Shown piece by piece: positions 5,808 to 12,441 of a stretch of 12,441 bases of DNA (position 1 is its first letter; every line of letters begins with the position of its first letter). The stretch is taken from NCBI GenBank assembly GCA_943370145.1, contig CALRPY020000091.1:1-12441 (forward strand), in the 5' to 3' direction. Both the position numbers and the translations under genes were made by a program. Source of the stretch: Ga0077536 sp943370145. Its GTDB lineage: Bacteria; Pseudomonadota; Gammaproteobacteria; Ga0077536. The notes under the pieces are model-generated. The model did not search any database. It was not told the DNA's origin and worked only from the letters and a program-made list of their open reading frames with translations.

Positions 5808-6971
5808 ATGAACCTGCATGAGTATCAGGCTAAACAGCTATTCAGTGAGTACGGGATACCCATCCTGCCCGGCAAAGTCGCCAGCAGCGTGGAAGAGGCG
5901 ACCGCGAACGCGCGGGCGCTGGGCGGCGCGGCGTGGCTGGTCAAGGCCCAGGTCCACGCCGGCGGCCGCGGCAAGGCCGGTGGCGTGAAGTTCTGCAAGA
6001 CCGTCGAGGACGTCGGGGCGGCCGCCAAGGCGCTCCTTGGCACCCAGCTCGTCACCAAGCAGTCCGGCCCGGCCGGGCAGCCGATCAACTGCGTGCTCGT
6101 CGACAGTGCGGCCCAGATCGCGCACGAACTCTACCTCGGCGCCGTCGTCGACCGCGGCAGCCGCCGCGTGACCTTCATGGCCTCGCGCGCAGGCGGCATG
6201 GACATCGAGGAAGTCGCCGCCAGCACGCCGGAGAAGATTTTCACGGCGACCATCGACCCGGTGCTCGGCCTGCAGGACTACCAGACCCGCCTGCTCGGTT
6301 TCTCGCTCGAACTCGACGACACCCAGCGCAAGCAGCTGGCGACGATCCTCAAGGGCCTCTACCGCCTGTTCATGGACAAGGACCTGTCGCTGGTCGAGAT
6401 CAATCCGCTCGCGATCCTCGCCGACGGCAGCCTCGCCGCGCTCGACGGCAAGATCAACATCGACGACAACGCCCTCTACCGCCAGTCCATCGCCGAATGG
6501 CGCGACGCGAGCCAGGAAGACGAAAAAGAGCGCCGCGCGAAGGAATTCGATCTCAACTACGTCACGCTCGACGGCAACATCGCGTGCATGGTCAACGGCG
6601 CGGGCCTCGCGATGGCGACGATGGACGTCGTCAAGCTGGTCGGCGGCGAGCCGGCGAACTTCCTCGACGTGGGCGGCGGCACCACCGCGGCCCGCGTCGC
6701 CGAGGCGTTCAAGATCATCACCTCCGATCCGAACGTGAAGGCCATCCTCGTCAACATCTTCGGCGGCATCGTGCGCTGCGACCTCATCGCCACCGGCATC
6801 ATCCAGGCGGTCAAGGAAGTCGGCGTCAAGGTCCCCGTCGTCGCGCGCCTCGAGGGCACGAACGTCGAGGAAGGCAAACGCATGCTCGCCGAGAGCGGGC
6901 TTGCGATCATGAGCGCCGAGAATCTGGGCGACGCCGCGCGCAAGGTCGTCGCCGCCGTCGGGGGGAAATAA
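5808..6971 (+). CDS. sucC: Succinyl-CoA synthetase (ADP-forming), beta subunit
   Basis: With SucD it makes succinyl-CoA synthetase of the TCA cycle, interconverting succinyl-CoA + ADP (or GDP) + phosphate and succinate + ATP (GTP) + CoA. The 387 residues match the family length (388 in E. coli) and start with the typical MNLHEYQAKQLF. The N-terminal ATP-grasp domain (about 1-240) has K46 and the glycine loop AGGRGKAGG (51-59) for nucleotide binding; N199 and D213 match the Mg2+ ligands of the E. coli enzyme. The C-terminal flavodoxin-like domain has NGAGLAMATMD (263-273), NIFGGIVRCD (316-325) and VARLEGTNVEEG (345-356). GGAG lies 7 bases before the ATG. sucD follows after 3 bases, so they form one operon. 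The 2-oxoglutarate dehydrogenase genes that precede sucCD in E. coli are not here. Confidence 0.97.
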   Translation: MNLHEYQAKQLFSEYGIPILPGKVASSVEEATANARALGGAAWLVKAQVHAGGRGKAGGVKFCKTVEDVGAAAKALLGTQLVTKQSGPAGQPINCVLVDSAAQIAHELYLGAVVDRGSRRVTFMASRAGGMDIEEVAASTPEKIFTATIDPVLGLQDYQTRLLGFSLELDDTQRKQLATILKGLYRLFMDKDLSLVEINPLAILADGSLAALDGKINIDDNALYRQSIAEWRDASQEDEKERRAKEFDLNYVTLDGNIACMVNGAGLAMATMDVVKLVGGEPANFLDVGGGTTAARVAEAFKIITSDPNVKAILVNIFGGIVRCDLIATGIIQAVKEVGVKVPVVARLEGTNVEEGKRMLAESGLAIMSAENLGDAARKVVAAVGGK

Positions 6972-6974
6972 GCA

Positions 6975-7847
<873 letters not shown>

Positions 7848-7852
7848 CGTCG

Positions 7853-7878
7853 ACGGCCCGCCGCGAGGCGGGCCGTTT
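7853..7878 (+). terminator. Hairpin between sucD and nadE (possible weak terminator)
   Basis: A 10-bp perfect stem (ACGGCCCGCC pairing with GGCGGGCCGT) with loop GCGA starts 5 bases after the sucD stop. Counting one T of the stem, only TTT follows before CCCC, so termination would be partial. The stem ends 8 bases before the nadE ATG and holds the only G-rich stretch upstream of it, so it may also limit nadE translation. Confidence 0.5.
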
Positions 7879-7884
7879 CCCCGC

Positions 7885-9519
7885 ATGAAGATAGCCCTCG
7901 CCCAGCTGAACCTCTGCGTCGGCGACATCGCCGGCAACACCAGCCGCATCATCGACACCCTGCGGCGCGCCCGCGACGAAGGTGCGCGGCTGGTGGCTTT
8001 CCCCGAACTCGCGATCACGGGCTATCCGCCGGAAGACCTGCTGTTCCGGCCCGGATTCCACGCCCGCGCGGCACACGCGCTGCGCCGGATCGCCGCGGCG
8101 ACCCACGGCATCACGGTCGTCATCGGTCACCCGGAAAAAGTCGGCGCCGCGGTCTACAACAGCGCCAGCGTCCTCGCAGACGGCGCGGTGCGCGCCGTCT
8201 ACCGCAAGCAGCGCCTGCCGAATTACGAAGTCTTCGACGAGAAGCGCTATTTCACCCCGGGTGACACGCCGGTGACCATCGACCTGGACGGCGTCGCCGT
8301 CGGACTGTCGATCTGCGAGGACATCTGGGACCCGGCGACCGCGGTCGCCGCCCGGCGGGCAGGCGCGGAACTCATCCTGAACATCAACGCCTCGCCCTAC
8401 AGCGCGAACAAGCGCGCCGCGCGCCTGGCGGCGGTGCAGGCAGCAGTGGCTGCGGCCGCGCTGCCGGTGCTGTACGTGAACCTCGTCGGCGGCCAGGACG
8501 AACTGGTGTTCGACGGCGGTTCGCTGGCGATCGCGGCCGATGGCGCGATTGTCGCCGCCGCGCCCGAATTCGAGGAATCGCTGCTGACGGTCGAGCTCGT
8601 GCGCGCCGGCGATCACCTCGCGGTCGGCGGCCCGGTCGCGCCGGCGCGGGTCGGCGTCGAGGCGGTGTACCGCGCGCTCGTGCTCGGCGTGCGCGACTAC
8701 ATCGGCAAGAACAACTTCAAGGGGGCGGTGATCGGCCTGTCGGGTGGCATCGATTCCGCGCTGACGCTCGCGATCGCGGTCGATGCGCTGGGCGCCGAAA
8801 ATGTCGCCGCGATTTCGATGCCGTCGCGCTACACCGCGCAGATGAGCATCGACGACGCACTCGAGCAGGCGCGCAACCAGGGTTGCGAATGCCACGTCGT
8901 CGCCATCGAGGCCCCGTTCAGCGCGTTCAACGACATCCTCGCGCCGGTCTTCGCCGGCCTTGGGGCGGACGTCACCGAGGAGAACATCCAGGCGCGCTGC
9001 CGCGGCATCATCCTGATGGCCTACTCGAACAAGACCGGCCGCATCGTGCTGACGACCGGCAACAAGAGCGAGATGGCGGTAGGCTACGCAACGCTCTACG
9101 GCGACATGGCCGGTGGCTTCGCGCCGCTGAAGGACTGTCCGAAGACGCTGGTCTACGAACTTGCGATCTGGCGCAACCGGCAGCAGGCGACGCCCGTCAT
9201 CCCGCCCCGGGTGATTGAGCGCGAACCGAGCGCGGAACTGAGGCCGGACCAGAAGGACTCGGACAGCCTGCCGCCCTACGACGTGCTCGACCCGATACTC
9301 GAACGCTACGTCGAACTGGACCAGACGCCGCAGCAGATTGCGGCCGCCGGCTTCGCGCTGGATACGGTGAAACGGGTGGCGCGAATGGTCGACCGCAACG
9401 AGTACAAGCGGCGGCAGGCGGCGCCGGGCGTGCGCCTGTCGACCCGCGCCTTCGGCCGCGATCGCCGCTTCCCGATTACCTCACGCTACGACGAACAGGA
9501 CCCCGTGCCGGAATCCTGA
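7885..9519 (+). CDS. nadE: Glutamine-dependent NAD+ synthetase
   Basis: It catalyses the last step of NAD+ synthesis, amidating nicotinic acid adenine dinucleotide with ATP and ammonia from glutamine. The 544-residue protein has two domains. The N-terminal nitrilase-type glutaminase (about 1-260) has the triad E41 (FPELAITGYPPEDLL), K108 (RKQRLPNYEVFDEKRYF) and C144 (SICEDIWDP). The C-terminal synthetase (about 265-544) has the PP-loop SGGIDS (286-291) and TGNKSE (391-396). The glutaminase domain makes it independent of free ammonia, unlike the short E. coli NadE. The ATG gives the conserved opening MKIALAQLN. No good Shine-Dalgarno precedes it other than G-rich bases inside the hairpin stem. 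It lies 37 bases after sucD on the same strand and may be partly cotranscribed with sucCD. Confidence 0.96.
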   Translation: MKIALAQLNLCVGDIAGNTSRIIDTLRRARDEGARLVAFPELAITGYPPEDLLFRPGFHARAAHALRRIAAATHGITVVIGHPEKVGAAVYNSASVLADGAVRAVYRKQRLPNYEVFDEKRYFTPGDTPVTIDLDGVAVGLSICEDIWDPATAVAARRAGAELILNINASPYSANKRAARLAAVQAAVAAAALPVLYVNLVGGQDELVFDGGSLAIAADGAIVAAAPEFEESLLTVELVRAGDHLAVGGPVAPARVGVEAVYRALVLGVRDYIGKNNFKGAVIGLSGGIDSALTLAIAVDALGAENVAAISMPSRYTAQMSIDDALEQARNQGCECHVVAIEAPFSAFNDILAPVFAGLGADVTEENIQARCRGIILMAYSNKTGRIVLTTGNKSEMAVGYATLYGDMAGGFAPLKDCPKTLVYELAIWRNRQQATPVIPPRVIEREPSAELRPDQKDSDSLPPYDVLDPILERYVELDQTPQQIAAAGFALDTVKRVARMVDRNEYKRRQAAPGVRLSTRAFGRDRRFPITSRYDEQDPVPES

Positions 9520-9532
9520 GCGGCGCGGGCCC

Positions 9533-10339
9533 TCACTTGACCTTGGTCCTGCGGACTTCCTCGATGCCCGGATGGTTCGGGTAGTTCATTTCCAGCACGC
9601 GGAGGGCATCCTCCGACAGGTCGTCGAGTTCCAGCACCTTGTAGGCTTTCGCCATCAGGATCAGCGCCTCCGGCATCGCCGGCGTCTGCTGGTAGTTTTC
9701 GACGACATAGCGCGCGCGGTTCGCCGCGGCGACGAACGCGCCGCGCCGCATGTACCAGTTTGCGACGTTGACCTCGTGCTGGGCGAGGATGTTGCGCAGG
9801 TAGCGCATGCGCAGCTGTGAATCGGCGACGTAACGGCTCTCGGGGTAGCGCTTGATGAGTTCCGAGAAGTCGTTGAAGGCCTGCAGCGACGCGCCGGGGT
9901 CCCGCTGCGAGGCATCGCGGGGCAGGTGGCGCTCGATGATGCCCTTGCCCGCCGAGAAGTTGATGAGGCCGCGCAGGTAGAACGCATAGTCCATGTGCGT
10001 ATGGCTGGGATTGAGCTTCATGAAGCGGTCGACCGCCGCCATCGCGTTCTCGGTTTCCTCGGACTTGTAGTAACAGTACGCGAGCTCGAGCTGCGCCTGC
10101 GCCGCGTACGGTCCGAAGGGGTAGCGACCCTGCAGTTTCTCGTAGTACTCGATCGCGCCGTTGCACGAGCCGGAGTCGAGGCGATCCTTGGCCGCGAAGT
10201 AGAGCTTGTCCTCCGGCCAGTTCTCGGGCAGCTCGTCGCCTTCCTTGTCGGGCAGCAGGCCGCAGGCCGCGAACATCAGGGACAGCAGCAGCAGCAGGAG
10301 ATTGCCGCGGCCGGAAATGGGGAACAGGAATGCTTTCAC
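9533..10339 (-). CDS. bamD: Outer-membrane protein assembly lipoprotein BamD
   Basis: BamD is an essential lipoprotein of the BAM complex, which folds beta-barrels into the outer membrane; it sits on the periplasmic side with BamA. With the start used here it has 268 residues (245 in E. coli). The signal peptide ends in LLSLMFAAC, with the lipid-attached Cys at 26. TPR repeats cover the rest, including RYPFGPYAAQAQLELAYCYYK, HMDYAFYLRGLINF and a second half ending NYPNHPGIEEV. I chose GTG 10339 because it gives a short lipoprotein n-region (VKAFLFPISGRGN). The only upstream in-frame ATG (10393) lies inside the -35 box of a good promoter and so cannot be on that transcript. It is divergent from rluD, as in E. 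coli, and convergent with nadE, 13 bases apart with no clear terminator. Confidence 0.94.
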   Translation of the reverse strand: MKAFLFPISGRGNLLLLLLSLMFAACGLLPDKEGDELPENWPEDKLYFAAKDRLDSGSCNGAIEYYEKLQGRYPFGPYAAQAQLELAYCYYKSEETENAMAAVDRFMKLNPSHTHMDYAFYLRGLINFSAGKGIIERHLPRDASQRDPGASLQAFNDFSELIKRYPESRYVADSQLRMRYLRNILAQHEVNVANWYMRRGAFVAAANRARYVVENYQQTPAMPEALILMAKAYKVLELDDLSEDALRVLEMNYPNHPGIEEVRRTKVK

Positions 10340-10369
10340 TGGGATGGACTGGCCGTCTGACGGGCGCTC

Positions 10370-10398
10370 ATTGTAGTGGGTTGCCCGGACCATACCAA
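10370..10398 (-). promoter_or_regulatory. Sigma-70 promoter of bamD
   Basis: On the minus strand TTGGTA (10393-10398) and TACAAT (10370-10375) are separated by 17 bases, matching the -35 and -10 consensus at 4 of 6 and 5 of 6 positions. Transcription would start near 10363, about 24 bases before the chosen bamD GTG. This is the clearest housekeeping promoter in the window. Confidence 0.7.
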
Positions 10399-10431
10399 GG
10401 CAAGCGGGGGAGCATGCAGTAGACTGCCGCC

Positions 10432-11403
10432 ATGAGTGAAATCAGACATCATGCGGGCGTGGTCACCCCCGATCTGGCCGGGAGACGGCTCGACCAGGCG
10501 CTGGCCGCGCTGTTCGACGATTATTCGCGCACGCTCCTGACGGGCTGGATCCGTGACGGACGAGTACTCCTCAACGGCCGCGCCTGCCGGCCCCGCGATC
10601 CAGTCGCCGCCGGCGACACCGTGGAGCTCTCCGCCCTGCTCGCCGCGAGTGGCGACAACGCGCCGGAAGCACTCGATTTCGGCGTCGCCCACGAGGATCG
10701 CGACGTGATCGTGGTCGACAAGCCGGCCGGGCTCGTGGTCCACCCGGGCGCCGGCAACGCGACGCACACGCTGGTCAACGGGCTGTTGCACCGCTGGCCC
10801 GAGCTCGCGCAATTGCCGCGCGCAGGCCTCATCCACCGCCTCGACAAGGACACATCGGGGCTGCTGGTCGTGGCCCGCACCCCGCGCGCCTTCCAGCGCC
10901 TGACGGCGATGATGGCCGCGCGCGAGATCCACCGCACCTATCTCGCGATCGTCCACGGCATCGTCGTCGCCGGGGGCACCGTCGACGCGGCGATCACCCG
11001 CGACCGGCAGCAGCGCACGCGCATGCGCGTCAGCGAGGGCGGCCGGGTGGCGGTCACGCATTACCGGGTGCAGCAGAAATTCCGCGCCCATACCCTGCTC
11101 GAGATCCAGCTCGAAACCGGGCGCACCCACCAGATCCGCGTCCACCTGCAGCACATCGGCTCGCCCATCGTCGGCGATCCCGTCTACGGCCTGCGTCGCC
11201 GGCTGCCGCCGGGCGCGAGTCCCGCGCTGGTCGCGGCGCTGCAGGGGCTCAAACGTCAGGCGCTGCACGCGTGCCGGCTCGAATTCCCGCACCCGGGCGG
11301 GCGCAAGGATGTCACGGCAACGAGCCCGCTGCCGGCGGACCTTGCACTGCTGGTGGAGGGCCTTGCCGACGACCAGGCCGCGACGCTGCAGGCGGCGCGC
11401 TGA
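10432..11403 (+). CDS. rluD: 23S rRNA pseudouridine synthase RluD
   Basis: RluD converts uridines 1911, 1915 and 1917 (E. coli numbering) of 23S rRNA helix 69 to pseudouridine. The 323-residue protein has an N-terminal S4 RNA-binding domain (about 17-75, RLDQALAALFDDYSRTLLTGWI) and the RluA-type catalytic domain. In the latter, HRLDKDTSGLL (135-145) carries catalytic Asp 138, and later come VDKPAGLVVHPG (95-106), ETGRTHQIRVHLQHIGSPIVGD and HACRLEF. RluA and RluC paralogs share these motifs, but the next gene, pgeF, and divergent bamD are the standard rluD setting. No Shine-Dalgarno is visible. A -10-like TAGACT ends only 6 bases before the ATG, so a nearly leaderless message is possible, though no good -35 box is seen. 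pgeF follows after 7 bases. Confidence 0.93.
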   Translation: MSEIRHHAGVVTPDLAGRRLDQALAALFDDYSRTLLTGWIRDGRVLLNGRACRPRDPVAAGDTVELSALLAASGDNAPEALDFGVAHEDRDVIVVDKPAGLVVHPGAGNATHTLVNGLLHRWPELAQLPRAGLIHRLDKDTSGLLVVARTPRAFQRLTAMMAAREIHRTYLAIVHGIVVAGGTVDAAITRDRQQRTRMRVSEGGRVAVTHYRVQQKFRAHTLLEIQLETGRTHQIRVHLQHIGSPIVGDPVYGLRRRLPPGASPALVAALQGLKRQALHACRLEFPHPGGRKDVTATSPLPADLALLVEGLADDQAATLQAAR

Positions 11404-11410
11404 GCGCCGC

Positions 11411-12145
11411 ATGCTAGACCTGCTCACACCGGACTGGCCGGCGCCGCCACAGGTCAGGGCCTGCGTCACGACGCGGGCCGGCGGGATCAGCCTGCCGCCC
11501 TACGCTGCGCTCAATCTCGCGACCCATGTGGGCGATGCGCCGGCCGCCGTCGCGGAGAACCGGCGCCGCCTCGTGGAGGCCCTGGACCTGCCCGCCCCGC
11601 CACGGTGGTTGAGCCAGGTGCATGGCACGCACTGCGTGGACGCGACGACCGCCGCCGACGGTGCGCAAGCCGACGCCTCGTATGCGCTGCGCCCGGGCAT
11701 CGTCTGCGCGGTGCTGACCGCGGACTGCCTGCCGGTCCTGCTGTGCGATCGCGCGGGCACCCGGGTGGCCGCGGTGCACGCCGGCTGGCGCGGTCTGCGC
11801 GACGGGGTCGTCGCCGCGGCCCTGCGGCGGCTCGACTGCCCGCCGCGCGAGCTTATCGCCTGGATCGGTCCCGGCATCGGCACGGATGCCTACGTCGTCG
11901 GCGCCGATTTCCGTGCGCGTTTCGTTGCGCTCGATCCCGCGAGCGCCGCATGCTTCGAGCATCGCGCCGACGGCTGGCACGCCGACCTCGCCGCCCTTGC
12001 TGGCCGGCAGCTGGCAGCCGCCGGCGTCGGCTGCACCGTGCAGGCGAACCTCTGCACCTACGCCGATCCGCGCTTCTACTCCTACCGGCGCGACGGTGTC
12101 ACCGGCCGCCTCGCGAGCCTCATCTGGCTCCACGGCACCGCCTAG
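11411..12145 (+). CDS. pgeF: Peptidoglycan-editing factor PgeF (YfiH, laccase-fold domain protein)
   Basis: This 244-residue cytoplasmic protein belongs to the YfiH/DUF152 family. E. coli PgeF removes wrongly incorporated L-Ser-type residues from peptidoglycan precursors, and relatives show purine nucleoside phosphorylase or multicopper-oxidase-like activity. The three metal ligands are all present: H71 (SQVHG), C106 (TADCLP) and H123 (HAGWRGL). Other family stretches are TTRAGGIS (20-27), WIGPGIGTDAYVVG (151-164) and YADPRFYSYRRDGVTGR (217-233). The ATG at 11411 lies 7 bases after the rluD stop, and the order rluD-pgeF is that of E. coli, so they are probably cotranscribed. In-frame sequence is open upstream to 11309, but that would overlap rluD and lacks family features. 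In E. coli clpB follows; here repeat DNA does. Confidence 0.93.
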   Translation: MLDLLTPDWPAPPQVRACVTTRAGGISLPPYAALNLATHVGDAPAAVAENRRRLVEALDLPAPPRWLSQVHGTHCVDATTAADGAQADASYALRPGIVCAVLTADCLPVLLCDRAGTRVAAVHAGWRGLRDGVVAAALRRLDCPPRELIAWIGPGIGTDAYVVGADFRARFVALDPASAACFEHRADGWHADLAALAGRQLAAAGVGCTVQANLCTYADPRFYSYRRDGVTGRLASLIWLHGTA

Positions 12146-12234
12146 ACCTGCCGACGCGCATGGCGCGGGTAGCGGTCGCTGATACTGCCATCGAGCCACC
12201 GTGTCGTTCTGAGCGGATTGGGCGCGTGCATCGC

Positions 12235-12306
12235 GAAAAAGGGGACCCGAAAAAGGGGACGGATTTATTTTATAAAAAATAAATCCGTCCCCCTCAGGGA
12301 TCCCCT
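12235..12306. repeat. Nested inverted repeat, REP-like / transposase-associated
   Basis: The core is a 17-bp perfect inverted repeat (12255-12271 with 12276-12292; arm GGGGACGGATTTATTTT) around loop ATAA. Outside it a second stem can form between 12240-12245 (AGGGGA) and 12301-12306 (TCCCCT). On the left, GAAAAAGGGGAC is repeated directly at 12235-12246 and 12249-12260. Inverted repeats with the arm GGGGACRGATTTATTT are, as I recall, common beside IS200-like / REP-associated tyrosine transposases in proteobacteria. It is strikingly AT-rich in its centre compared with the surroundings. It could also end transcription of rluD-pgeF. Confidence 0.75.
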
Positions 12307-12390
12307 CGTTTTCAGAGAACAGCGCGCTGAATTATTGCGGCGTTGGTCGGTGAAGATCATGCTCTCCCGTGTCTCGACGGAGGGGAGTTC

Positions 12391-12441
12391 ATGGCCAAGG
12401 CTCGCGCGGTGGGTGCAGAGGAGATTTCCCGGTTTCTCAAC
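12391..12441 (+). CDS. Unidentified ORF, N-terminal 17 codons (runs off the window)
   Basis: An ATG preceded by GGAGGGGAG (12379-12387) with good spacing opens a frame that stays open to the window end, encoding MAKARAVGAEEISRFLN. The ribosome binding site is the strongest reason to think this is a gene. The fragment is too short to recognise; it does not look like the usual opening of an IS200-like transposase. Its position next to the REP-like repeat hints at a mobile or accessory gene, which is only an inference. A competing frame from an ATG at 12359 is also open to the window end but lacks a comparable ribosome binding site. Confidence 0.5.
   Translation, partial: MAKARAVGAEEISRFLN

Noticed and set aside
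10340..10393. Longer BamD starting at ATG 10393.
   Set aside because: That ATG lies within the -35 hexamer of the bamD promoter, and it would put 43 residues before the lipidated Cys.

Overview
The window is high-GC bacterial DNA, most likely from a gammaproteobacterium. The evidence is the bamD / rluD / pgeF neighbourhood, which matches the E. coli order and divergent layout, together with a PilS-PilR-PilA type IV pilus block and a 73-residue PP0621-type protein next to pilS. I cannot name the genus. Most of the window is core-genome in character and both edges look mobile or accessory.

Left edge (1-148): the 5' end of an IS3-family insertion sequence, with the start of its OrfA transposase reading out of the window. 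It has landed in the 3' part of a multi-membrane-span GT-C/TMTC-type glycosyltransferase-like gene (129-1478, minus), whose last five codons and stop come from the element.

Type IV pilus block (1613-5569, all minus strand). In order of transcription: a small PP0621-type zinc-ribbon-like membrane protein, the sensor kinase PilS, the sigma-54 activator PilR, the major pilin PilA, and the truncated glycosyltransferase-like gene. The pilA upstream region carries a sigma-54 (-24/-12) promoter and, about 100-145 bases further upstream, four GTCA/TGAC half-sites spaced 10 bp apart. These suit PilR binding. A strong hairpin lies in the pilA leader and another follows pilA. The regulator pair thus sits directly upstream of its presumed target, and the glycosyltransferase-like gene is placed like known pilin-modification genes.

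Metabolic block (5808-9519, plus strand): sucC and sucD, the two subunits of succinyl-CoA synthetase, then nadE, a glutamine-dependent NAD+ synthetase. A GC-rich hairpin ends 8 bases before the nadE start.

Envelope/ribosome block (9533-12145): bamD (outer-membrane assembly lipoprotein, minus) diverges from rluD (23S rRNA pseudouridine synthase) and pgeF (peptidoglycan-editing, laccase-fold protein). A well-formed sigma-70 promoter for bamD lies between them and fixes a GTG start for bamD.

Right edge (12146-12441): a 17-bp perfect inverted repeat inside a second, shorter inverted repeat, of a kind often seen near REP-associated or IS200-like transposases. It is followed by a partial ORF with a strong ribosome binding site that I cannot identify. 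I found no tRNA, rRNA or CRISPR array, and no clearly novel multi-gene system. The best leads are the IS-disrupted putative pilin glycosyltransferase and the pilA control region.
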